Below are positions 1 to 5,380 of a stretch of 5,380 bases of DNA, piece by piece. The stretch is from Bacilli bacterium. GTDB lineage: Bacteria > Bacillota_I > Bacilli_A > RF39 > UBA660. The notes below the pieces were generated by a model. The model had not been told where the DNA came from, searched no databases, and was given only the letters and a program-made list of their open reading frames with translations. Position 1 is the first letter of the stretch; every line of letters starts with the position of its first letter. The position numbers and the translations under genes are program-made. The stretch spans positions 1 through 5,380 of the forward strand of contig JAEDNL010000059.1 in the NCBI GenBank assembly GCA_016302505.1, in the 5' to 3' direction.

Positions 1-824
1 TTTTTACATTTTTTTTAATTATATTATTAAGTAAAGATAATAAAATATCTATATTATTACTTATCTTATATTTTGTTATATTTGGAAATATTAATTATAG
101 TAGCGAATATAAAGCATACGAAGAGAAATATAATTATATTAATTATAATAGTTTTAATTTGAAAAGTTATAATAAATATAGTTTTCCATATAAAGATGAA
201 TTATCTTTAAAATATGTTATTGTTAGTGATTCTGATAATTATGATTATTATAGTAAACTAAAGAAATATTACATAACTAATTCTAATGTTGTTTTTGTAA
301 GTAGTGAAGTAAATCATATTGATAATGAATACGTTGGGAATGGTAAAATTATTATTGATGTATCTTCTATTAAAGATAAAATATTAATAATTAAAAATAC
401 TAATGAATATATTAAAATAAATAATAATGAATTAAATGATAACAAATATATATTCTTAAATAATAGTGATAAATTAGAAATAACATTTTTAAATAGATTT
501 AGTTATAATGATATAGAATGTTATTATATGGATAATGATATTGACATATATAGACTTAATGATAATAATAAATTTAATGTTAATATGAATAGTGATGGAT
601 ATATTGTAATTAAATATAAATATGATAAGTTTTTCAACATTAAAATAGATAATAATAAGGTTAAATATTATAAAGTTAATGATGATTTAATTGGTTTTAA
701 AGTACCAAAAGGGAAGCATAATATTGTTATTGGTTATTTTTCTTATTATAAATTATTATCATTTATAATATCTTTGATTAGTGTGTTTATTTATAAATAT
801 TTCTATAAAAAAATATTAATTTAA
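1..824 (+). CDS. C-terminal part of a YfhO-like membrane protein (5'-partial)
   Basis: The frame is open from base 3 to the TAA at 822-824, giving 273 visible residues, so the gene begins before the window. The first in-frame start-like codon, TTG at 159, has no Shine-Dalgarno and is most likely an internal Leu. Visible residues 1-9 are the end of one hydrophobic segment and about 15-31 (ISILLLLILYFVIFGNI) form another. A long hydrophilic Asn/Tyr/Lys-rich region follows, then a last membrane segment at about 250-265 and a short basic tail. Residues 199-245 follow a pattern I know from the C-terminal extracytoplasmic domain of YfhO-type proteins, which act in glycosylating cell-surface polymers: a short strand, IDNNKVKYYKVNDDLIGF, then VPKGKHNIVIGY, then a membrane helix. 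The family call rests on this pattern alone. It could be another polytopic surface-glycan protein. No terminator separates it from recD2, 24 bases downstream. Confidence 0.55.
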   Translation, partial: FTFFLIILLSKDNKISILLLILYFVIFGNINYSSEYKAYEEKYNYINYNSFNLKSYNKYSFPYKDELSLKYVIVSDSDNYDYYSKLKKYYITNSNVVFVSSEVNHIDNEYVGNGKIIIDVSSIKDKILIIKNTNEYIKINNNELNDNKYIFLNNSDKLEITFLNRFSYNDIECYYMDNDIDIYRLNDNNKFNVNMNSDGYIVIKYKYDKFFNIKIDNNKVKYYKVNDDLIGFKVPKGKHNIVIGYFSYYKLLSFIISLISVFIYKYFYKKILI

Positions 825-848
825 TAGTATTTGTGTTAATATATTCAT

Positions 849-3002
849 ATGGAGAAATATATAATTGGAAATGTTAAAACTATAATATATCAAAGTAATA
901 GTAGTCCATATAAAGTTGGAGTTTTTAAAGTGAAAGAATCTAATGATAGTGAGCTTTCTAAATATATAAATAAAACAATAAGTTTTACTGGTAATTTTAA
1001 TGAACTTAATAATGAAATAGATTATATTTTTTATGGGAATTTAACTCGTCATAAAAAGTATGGTATACAATTTAGTGTAGAGAGTTTTAAAATTAAAGAA
1101 CCTTCAGATATAGATAGTATAATTATATATTTGTGTAGTGGTTTCTTTAAAGGTATAGGGCAGAAGACTGCTCAAAGAATTGTTGAGAAATTTGGTACTG
1201 AAACTATTAATGTTATTAAAAATAATTATGAAGATTTATCTTTAATAAGTGGTATGACATTAAAAAAAGCAAAAATGATGCATGATAAAATAGTTGAGAG
1301 TGAATTAAATCAAGAAGCAATAGTTAAACTTGGTACATATGGTTTTACAGTTAAAGAGGCAATTGAACTTTTAAATATATATGGAAATTCAATATTTGAT
1401 GTTATAGAAAATAATATTTATGAATTAAAAGAATATATTTCTTTTGAAAAGTTAGATCAAATATTTCTTAAAAATAATTATGAGATGCATGAATATAGAA
1501 TACTTGCTTTAGTAGAATATTTAATAAATAAATATTGCTATGAAACTGGAGATACTTTAATTAAAAAAGAAGAATTATTTTTAAGACTTAAGAGGTGTTT
1601 TAATAGCAATTTTACTATAGATATATTTTTATTAAATATTGATAAATTAAAAAGAAGTAAAAGGATAGTAGAACTTAATGACTCATATATGCTTTATAAT
1701 TATTATGATTGTGAAATGTATATAATGAATACTATTAATACTTTAAATAAAATTAAAAATATATATGATAAAGATAAAATATCAAAATATATAAATGAAT
1801 ATGAAAAAAAATATTCTATTGTATTTAATGAATCTCAACGTATTGCGATTAATGCTTCTATTATGAATAACTTTTATATTATTACTGGTGGTCCTGGGAC
1901 TGGCAAAACAACTATTATTAAAGCAATAGTTGAAATATTAAAAAATAAATTAAATGTTGAGTCAAGAGATATCGCTTTACTTGCTCCGACAGGAAGAAGT
2001 GCTAAAAGAATGACAGAAGCAGTAGGAGCTCCTGGATATACAATACATAAATTTTTAAAATGGAATAAAGAATTAGGTGCGTTTGGTATAGATGAATATA
2101 ATAAATCAAATGAAAAAATAGTAATAGTAGATGAAGCTAGTATGATTGATGTATTTTTATTTTCATCACTATTAAAAGGTTTAAAAAGCAATGTTAAAAT
2201 TATATTGATTGGAGATGCTAATCAATTACCATCTATTGGGCCAGGTGACTTGTTAAATGACTTAATTAATTTACCAACTATTAAAAGTAAATATTTAGAC
2301 ACAATATATAGGGTTAAAGAGGAAAGTTATATTACTACTCTTGCTAAAGATATAAAAGAACAAAAACAATTTATATCATTTCCTTTATATGATGATTTTA
2401 AATTTATAGAATGTAATGATGATGAAATCATTCCTTATTTAAATGAAATAGTATCTAAAATTATAAAAAAGAATATTAAAGTTGATAATTTTCAAGTTTT
2501 GGCTCCTATGTATAAAGGATTAAATGGAATAGATAATCTTAATAAAAATTTATCAGATTTATTTAATAAAACAGAAGATAAAATATTAATAGGGGATAAA
2601 TATTACAAAATAAATGATAAAGTTATACAACTTGTTAATGATGTTGATAATAATGTATTTAATGGTGATATTGGATATATTTCTAATATAAGAAATATTG
2701 ATAAAAAAATTTATATTGATATAGATTATATGGGTAATACAGTTACATATTCTTCTTCTGATTTTGATAAATTTAATTTAGCATATGCAGTAAGTGTTCA
2801 TAAAAGTCAAGGAAGTGAATATGATAATGTAGTAGTAGTACTAGCAAAGAGTTTTAATAGAATGTTTTATAATAAACTATTATATACAGCAGTTACTAGG
2901 GCAAAGAAATCATTAATAATACTAGGAAGTATTGATTCATTTAATAAATCTATAAAAACATTATATTCCACTAATAGAAATACCTTAATGAAAAATGTAT
3001 AA
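849..3002 (+). CDS. recD2: ATP-dependent RecD-like DNA helicase RecD2 (YrrC type)
   Basis: This is a 717-residue SF1B 5'-3' DNA helicase of the RecD2 family, which works in DNA repair and replication-fork maintenance without RecBC. An N-terminal OB-like domain (about 1-85) precedes helix-hairpin-helix segments at 99-116 (FKGIGQKTAQRIVEKFG) and 130-146, and a poorly conserved third at about 191-210. Helicase motifs are complete: Q-type NESQ 327-330, Walker A GGPGTGKT 347-354, motif Ia APTGRSAKRM 379-388, Walker B VDEASM 427-432, motif III GDANQLPSIGPGD 455-467, IYR 486-488, LAPMYKG 551-557, HKSQGSE 651-657 and YTAVTRAKK 679-687. The length matches Deinococcus RecD2 (about 715) and lacks the longer tail of B. 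subtilis YrrC. ATG 849 is the first start after an in-frame TAA at 837-839, but no Shine-Dalgarno precedes it. The conserved N-terminus (Y-I-x-G-x-V at 4-9) supports it. No promoter is evident, so it may be read through from upstream. Confidence 0.96.
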   Translation: MEKYIIGNVKTIIYQSNSSPYKVGVFKVKESNDSELSKYINKTISFTGNFNELNNEIDYIFYGNLTRHKKYGIQFSVESFKIKEPSDIDSIIIYLCSGFFKGIGQKTAQRIVEKFGTETINVIKNNYEDLSLISGMTLKKAKMMHDKIVESELNQEAIVKLGTYGFTVKEAIELLNIYGNSIFDVIENNIYELKEYISFEKLDQIFLKNNYEMHEYRILALVEYLINKYCYETGDTLIKKEELFLRLKRCFNSNFTIDIFLLNIDKLKRSKRIVELNDSYMLYNYYDCEMYIMNTINTLNKIKNIYDKDKISKYINEYEKKYSIVFNESQRIAINASIMNNFYIITGGPGTGKTTIIKAIVEILKNKLNVESRDIALLAPTGRSAKRMTEAVGAPGYTIHKFLKWNKELGAFGIDEYNKSNEKIVIVDEASMIDVFLFSSLLKGLKSNVKIILIGDANQLPSIGPGDLLNDLINLPTIKSKYLDTIYRVKEESYITTLAKDIKEQKQFISFPLYDDFKFIECNDDEIIPYLNEIVSKIIKKNIKVDNFQVLAPMYKGLNGIDNLNKNLSDLFNKTEDKILIGDKYYKINDKVIQLVNDVDNNVFNGDIGYISNIRNIDKKIYIDIDYMGNTVTYSSSDFDKFNLAYAVSVHKSQGSEYDNVVVVLAKSFNRMFYNKLLYTAVTRAKKSLIILGSIDSFNKSIKTLYSTNRNTLMKNV

Positions 3003-3023
3003 ATTAATGTAAATTATAAATAC

Positions 3024-3053
3024 TAATAATATCAAAGGAGAGTGATATTATTA
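3024..3053 (+). promoter_or_regulatory. Perfect inverted repeat presenting the Shine-Dalgarno of the small gene
   Basis: The arms TAATAATATCA (3024-3034) and TGATATTATTA (3043-3053) are exact reverse complements. They leave an 8-base loop, AAGGAGAG, that contains the AGGAG ribosome binding site at 3036-3040. Both ATT start candidates of the downstream small gene (3047 and 3050) lie in the 3' arm. In RNA this would show the Shine-Dalgarno in a loop while pairing the start codon. In DNA it could equally be a palindromic operator. The arms are almost all A/T, so the stem would be weak, and 11-base repeats of this kind are not rare in such AT-rich DNA. Its exact centring on the ribosome binding site is what makes it notable. 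Confidence 0.5.
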
Positions 3054-3178
3054 AACTTTTTGAAAAAATGATGTTATTTGCTGGTGGTGCTTGTGTAGGA
3101 CTTATGTATCAAAAATATGAAAAAAATATTAATAGATATATGAAAAAGGCAAAAATGGCAATAAATGATATGAAATAG
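3047..3178 (+). CDS. Small 43-residue protein with probable ATT start
   Basis: An open frame ends at TAG 3176-3178. It encodes a short Lys/Phe stretch (IKLFEK), a Gly/Ala-containing hydrophobic segment (MMLFAGGACVGLMY, residues 8-21), and a basic Met/Lys-rich probably helical tail (residues 22-43). A strong AAAGGAG (3034-3040) sits 6 bases before ATT 3047 and 9 before ATT 3050. Between the upstream in-frame stop (TAA 3017-3019) and ATG 3068 there is no ATG, GTG or TTG in this frame, and ATG 3068 is 27 bases from the Shine-Dalgarno. I therefore favour an ATT start; ATG 3068 would give 36 residues. It lies 44 bases after recD2 and carries its own terminator. Size, layout and position between recD2 and an AI-2E permease recall the tiny YrzQ-type proteins (DUF3918) of Bacillus. 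That parallel is from memory and unverified. Function unknown; membrane-associated or amphipathic is likely. Confidence 0.65.
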   Translation: MIKLFEKMMLFAGGACVGLMYQKYEKNINRYMKKAKMAINDMK

Positions 3179-3200
3179 TTCTAATTTGAACTATTTTTTT
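3173..3200 (+). terminator. Rho-independent terminator of the small gene
   Basis: A perfect 9-base stem, AAATAGTTC (3173-3181) with GAACTATTT (3188-3196), has a 6-base loop TAATTT and runs into seven consecutive T (3194-3200). The TAG stop of the small gene (3176-3178) lies inside the 5' arm. It ends the recD2/small-gene transcript and separates it from the permease. Confidence 0.8.
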
Positions 3201-3223
3201 AATAGAAATTGTGTTATTATAAT
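3195..3223 (+). promoter_or_regulatory. Probable sigma-A promoter for the AI-2E-family permease
   Basis: A perfect -10 box TATAAT lies at 3218-3223. A 17-base spacer upstream gives only TTTTTT (3195-3200) as the -35, which is also the T-run of the preceding terminator. Transcription would start near 3230, leaving a leader of only about 14 bases before ATG 3244. A terminator just upstream makes a promoter here necessary, but the -35 is poor and TATAAT-like strings are common in this DNA. Confidence 0.45.
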
Positions 3224-3243
3224 AATAGTTAAGGAGTGTAAAG

Positions 3244-4401
3244 ATGATAGATAAAAATGATAATAATAAAAGAGTTAATACTCGTAAAGTAAATGAACTT
3301 GTAAAAACTGGAAATAAAATATTAAATATTCTATATATATTATTCATAATACTTCTTGTATATGTAGTTAGTTTAATATTTAAAGAATGGAAAATATTAG
3401 AATTCTTAGGTAAGATTTTATCTATAATATCACCTATATTTATTGGATGGTTCTTTGCTTGGTTATTAAATCCTATTGTAAAAAGATTAACTGATAAAGG
3501 AATGAGTAGACTTGCATCTACGATTATTGCTTATTTAGCAATGGTACTTATGATTGTATTAATATTTGCATTTACAATACCATCATTAGGTACTCAAATA
3601 TCTGATATAGTAACAGCTGTACCTTCAATAGTAACAGATGTAAAAGAGTGGATAAATAATTTATTTGTTAAGATATCTAATTTAAGTTTAGAGAATTTAG
3701 ATTCAATTAAGAATTCTTTTATGGATAGAATAGAGGCATTTGCAACTGATATAGAAACATCGTTACCAGAGATGGCAATGAATGTAGTATCTGCGCTTGC
3801 CAGTGGTATAGGTAAAATATTATTAAGTTTAATATTAGGGTTCTATTTATTATTTGATTTTGATAAAGTGACAGAAGGATTTATAAGTTTATTTCCTAAA
3901 AAATCTAAAAGTGAAATTAGTTATTTACTTGAGAAACTTAATGATTCGTTGTATTCATTTATTAGTGGGACTTTATGGTTATCATTATTATTATTTATAG
4001 TTTCGGTTATAGGTTTCTCAATTATAGGATTAAATGCACCAGTGTTAATTGCATTTGTATGTGTTATTACTAATTTGATACCATATATAGGTCCATATAT
4101 GGGAGCTGCAGTAGCAGCGGCAATAGGTTTTGCTGAAAGTTCAACTGTAGGTATACTAACATTATTATTTATATTAATTGTTCAAACTATAGAAGGTAAT
4201 GTACTTCAACCACTTGTAATGAGTAAGAAAATGAATTTAAGTCCAATTACCATAATATTATCATTATTAATTTTTGAATATTTATTTGGTATATTTGGTA
4301 TGATTATAGCAACACCAGCAGTAGCATTACTTAAAATAATATTTGTGTTTGTTGATGAAAAATATAATTTATTTGGATTTAGAGATAAAGATGAAGAATA
4401 G
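3244..4401 (+). CDS. AI-2E family transporter (YrrI/YtvI-like permease)
   Basis: This is a 385-residue polytopic membrane protein of the AI-2E transporter family (Pfam PF01594). Members were linked to autoinducer-2 export, but others move ions or act elsewhere, so the substrate is unknown here. Hydrophobic segments lie at about 27-46, 56-77, 91-112, 185-205, 243-263, 266-290, 303-316 and 334-370, fitting the family's usual eight helices. A soluble region at about 113-184 falls between the third and fourth. Family hallmarks are YLLFDFDKV (201-209), NLIPYIGPYMGA (277-288), EGNVLQPLVMSKKM (317-330) and LFGIFGMIIATPAVALLK (347-364). Full length is typical. ATG 3244 has AAGGAG at 3231-3236, 7 bases away. 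It has its own promoter and terminator, so it is probably monocistronic. Its place after recD2 and a tiny gene resembles yrrI of Bacillus, as remembered. Confidence 0.93.
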   Translation: MIDKNDNNKRVNTRKVNELVKTGNKILNILYILFIILLVYVVSLIFKEWKILEFLGKILSIISPIFIGWFFAWLLNPIVKRLTDKGMSRLASTIIAYLAMVLMIVLIFAFTIPSLGTQISDIVTAVPSIVTDVKEWINNLFVKISNLSLENLDSIKNSFMDRIEAFATDIETSLPEMAMNVVSALASGIGKILLSLILGFYLLFDFDKVTEGFISLFPKKSKSEISYLLEKLNDSLYSFISGTLWLSLLLFIVSVIGFSIIGLNAPVLIAFVCVITNLIPYIGPYMGAAVAAAIGFAESSTVGILTLLFILIVQTIEGNVLQPLVMSKKMNLSPITIILSLLIFEYLFGIFGMIIATPAVALLKIIFVFVDEKYNLFGFRDKDEE

Positions 4402-4417
4402 AAGTCTATTCTTTTTT
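4394..4417 (+). terminator. Rho-independent terminator of the AI-2E permease
   Basis: An 8-base stem, AAGAATAG (4394-4401) with CTATTCTT (4406-4413), has the tetraloop AAGT and a run of six T (4412-4417). The permease's TAG stop (4399-4401) closes the top of the 5' arm, so the terminator begins inside the coding sequence. Confidence 0.78.
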
Positions 4418-4419
4418 AT

Positions 4420-4448
4420 TTGACAAAGTATAATGAATAATATAGAAT
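4420..4448 (+). promoter_or_regulatory. Near-consensus sigma-A promoter for the unknown membrane gene
   Basis: A perfect -35 box TTGACA (4420-4425) is followed, after a 17-base spacer, by TAGAAT (4443-4448), which matches the -10 consensus at five of six positions. Transcription would start near 4455, leaving a leader of roughly 16 bases before ATG 4471. A perfect TATAAT also occurs at 4429-4434, only 3 bases after the -35, so it cannot pair with that box; it may be chance or a second promoter's -10. This is the best promoter in the window. Confidence 0.75.
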
Positions 4449-4460
4449 AATCATAGAATA
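4442..4460 (+). repeat. Short direct repeat ATAGAATA, period 11, over the -10 and start site
   Basis: ATAGAATA occurs at 4442-4449 and again at 4453-4460, 11 bases apart, about one helical turn. The first copy contains the -10 box; the second covers the expected transcription start and meets the Shine-Dalgarno. It could be a two-half operator or simply chance in AT-rich sequence. Confidence 0.4.
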
Positions 4461-4470
4461 GGTGGTTGGT

Positions 4471-5160
4471 ATGAGAAAGAAAATGATTAATAGATATGAT
4501 GGTATTTCACTTGGAGTTGACATTATTTTTTATGTAATATTTATTGTGATAGGAAGTATACTTTTAGAATTTCAAAATATTAATTATAATGAAACTACTT
4601 ATGCAATACCGATATTTTATGTTTTAGGCTTTTTTTCATTAGTTTCATATTTTATTAATAGAAGACCCGATGACTATGAATTCTTATTTTTTGGATTAAT
4701 TAATATAGTAACAGCAACATATATATCAAATAATTATATTTATTATGATGAAGAAATATTAGGTTTAGGAATATGTTTATATACTTTAGCAATAGCTTTA
4801 AATAAAGGTTATTTTACTAAATGTTTAATGAATAAAAATGATAATGATATGCTACCAAAATTAATATCAGTTATATTACTTACTATTTTAGGAATGTTTG
4901 TTTCTTATCATTTTGTTCAAGGTATTACAGTTGAAAACTTGTTACTTGGATATTATTTTATAGGGTTTGGATTATTTGGATTATTTGAACCATTACTTAA
5001 AATAACAATTAGAATTCCTTTTGTGAAAAAATATTTAGATATTTTTTTATCAAAAGAAAATAATATGAATGAAAATAAAAAAGATGATGAAAACAAGATA
5101 ACTAAAGTTAGAAAACCTATAAAAAAAGAAATAACTAAAATAAATAAGAGCAAAAAATAA
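4471..5160 (+). CDS. Six-segment membrane protein of unknown function, possibly HdeD/DUF308-like
   Basis: The start is ATG 4471, with AGGTGG (4460-4465) 5 bases upstream. An in-frame GTG at 4462 lies within that Shine-Dalgarno and is not the start. The 229-residue product has six hydrophobic segments at about 13-33, 43-62, 70-88, 94-111, 129-149 and 154-176. A hydrophilic, strongly Lys-rich tail (about 193-229) follows and would be cytoplasmic by the positive-inside rule. There is no signal peptide cleavage site and no catalytic motif I can see. Six short helices with brief loops recall HdeD/DUF308 membrane proteins, but no diagnostic motif supports that, so I leave it unnamed. It has its own strong promoter and sits between the permease terminator and spoVS. 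A weak hairpin after it makes co-transcription with spoVS possible but uncertain. Confidence 0.85.
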   Translation: MRKKMINRYDGISLGVDIIFYVIFIVIGSILLEFQNINYNETTYAIPIFYVLGFFSLVSYFINRRPDDYEFLFFGLINIVTATYISNNYIYYDEEILGLGICLYTLAIALNKGYFTKCLMNKNDNDMLPKLISVILLTILGMFVSYHFVQGITVENLLLGYYFIGFGLFGLFEPLLKITIRIPFVKKYLDIFLSKENNMNENKKDDENKITKVRKPIKKEITKINKSKK

Positions 5161-5176
5161 ATAATTTCGCTTTTTT
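5146..5176 (+). terminator. Weak terminator-like hairpin after the unknown membrane gene
   Basis: An outer stem, AAGAGC (5146-5151) with GCTTTT (5169-5174), has one G-U pair. An inner AAA/TTT (5152-5154 with 5165-5167) is separated from it by an unpaired C at 5168. A run of six T ends at 5176. The gene's TAA stop (5158-5160) lies in the loop. The bulge and low G/C make it weaker than the other two terminators, so some readthrough into spoVS is plausible. Confidence 0.45.
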
Positions 5177-5225
5177 GATGTTTTAAATTTTATTTCATAT
5201 CATATAAATTAATGAGGTGAAAGTA

Positions 5226-5380
5226 ATGGATATAATAAAAGTATCTAGTAAAAGTATTTCTCAAAAAGTTGCAGGAAGTATAGCTAATTCATTTAGAGAA
5301 GGTTGTACAAGCGTAGAAGTTCAAACAGTAGGAGCAGGTGCAGTGAACCAAGCAATTAAAGCAATATCAATTGCGAGAGG
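5226..5380 (+). CDS. spoVS: Stage V sporulation protein S, SpoVS (3'-partial)
   Basis: The first 51 codons of spoVS are present and the window ends in the 52nd; the family is about 86 residues long, so roughly 35 are missing. The N-terminus MDIIKVSSKS and the segment GAGAVNQAIKAISIARG (36-52) match B. subtilis SpoVS (MEILKVSAKS and GAGALNQAVKAVAIARG, from memory). SpoVS is a small Alba-like protein thought to bind nucleic acid. In B. subtilis its loss blocks sporulation at stage V, but it also occurs in non-sporulating bacteria, so it does not prove sporulation. ATG 5226 follows GAGGTGA (5214-5220) by 5 bases. A TATAAA at 5203-5208 is a possible -10, with no good -35, so whether it has its own promoter or is read from upstream is unclear. 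Confidence 0.95.
   Translation, partial: MDIIKVSSKSISQKVAGSIANSFREGCTSVEVQTVGAGAVNQAIKAISIAR

Noticed and set aside
159..824. TTG 159 as the start of the first gene
   Set aside because: The frame is open upstream to base 3 and encodes hydrophobic segments, and there is no Shine-Dalgarno before 159; the gene is simply cut by the window edge.
812..845. Inverted repeat ATATTAA/TTAATAT between the first gene and recD2 as a terminator
   Set aside because: It is a 7-base all-A/T stem with a 16-base loop and no following T-run; this is expected by chance in such DNA.
1874..2191. 105-codon open frame on the minus strand
   Set aside because: It lies wholly inside the conserved helicase core of recD2, including the Walker A region, and its translation is the antisense shadow of those motifs.
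3042..3071. GTG 3042 opening a nine-codon frame ending in TGA that overlaps ATG 3071
   Set aside because: The GTG is only 1 base after AGGAG, too close to be used, and the product is too short to support as a leader peptide.
3129..3347. 72-codon open frame on the minus strand
   Set aside because: It spans the small gene's end, a terminator, a promoter and the start of the permease; it has no ribosome binding site and is low-complexity antisense.
4462..4470. GTG 4462 as start of the unknown membrane gene
   Set aside because: This GTG is part of the AGGTGG Shine-Dalgarno; ATG 4471 is correctly spaced from it.
4953..5153. 66-codon open frame on the minus strand
   Set aside because: It is antisense to the Lys-rich tail and last membrane segment of the membrane gene; its Phe/Leu/Ser-rich content is the complement of Lys/Asn codons.
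5175..5208. TTGATG (5175-5180) with TATAAA (5203-5208) as a spoVS promoter
   Set aside because: The spacer is 22 bases, outside the usual range, and I see no sigma-H-like alternative, so only the possible -10 is mentioned under spoVS.
1..5380. CRISPR arrays, tRNA or rRNA genes, transposons, toxin-antitoxin or defence modules
   Set aside because: I found no spaced direct repeats, cloverleaf or rRNA-like segments, transposase motifs or paired small toxin/antitoxin genes; all coding space is explained by the six genes listed.

Overview
The window comes from a very AT-rich bacterial chromosome, read as the standard bacterial code. TGG encodes Trp where expected, and the five stops seen are TAA or TAG. 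The RecD2 helicase, the AI-2E-family permease, SpoVS and the strong AGGAG-type Shine-Dalgarno sites point to the Bacillota. The extreme AT bias and Asn/Lys/Tyr-rich proteins fit an uncultured gut lineage of Bacilli or Erysipelotrichia type. This placement is inference. Nothing indicates a phage, plasmid or insertion sequence: this is a compact core-chromosome stretch, and all genes are on the + strand.

Layout: (1) The 3' part of a membrane protein whose reading frame runs in from before the window, ending at 824. Its C-terminal domain resembles YfhO-type membrane proteins. (2) recD2, an SF1B DNA helicase with helix-hairpin-helix repeats, 849-3002. (3) A 43-codon small protein, about 3047-3178, with a strong Shine-Dalgarno but no ATG/GTG/TTG at the right distance, so it probably starts at ATT. 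The Shine-Dalgarno lies in the loop of a perfect inverted repeat. (4) Terminator, then a promoter, then an AI-2E-family permease, 3244-4401. (5) Terminator, then a near-consensus sigma-A promoter, then a six-segment membrane protein of unknown function, 4471-5160. (6) A weak terminator-like hairpin, then the first 51 codons of spoVS, cut by the window end.

The genes look like mostly separate short transcription units. recD2 and the small gene may share a transcript that ends at the terminator near 3200. The permease, the unknown membrane protein and probably spoVS each have their own signals. The order recD2, small protein, AI-2E-type permease resembles the Bacillus subtilis yrrC (recD2) to yrrI region as I remember it, so part of this block may be ancestral. 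No gap exceeds 70 bases. I see no convincing new multi-gene system. The most interesting points are the ATT-start small gene with its hairpin-displayed Shine-Dalgarno, and stop codons placed inside terminator hairpins.
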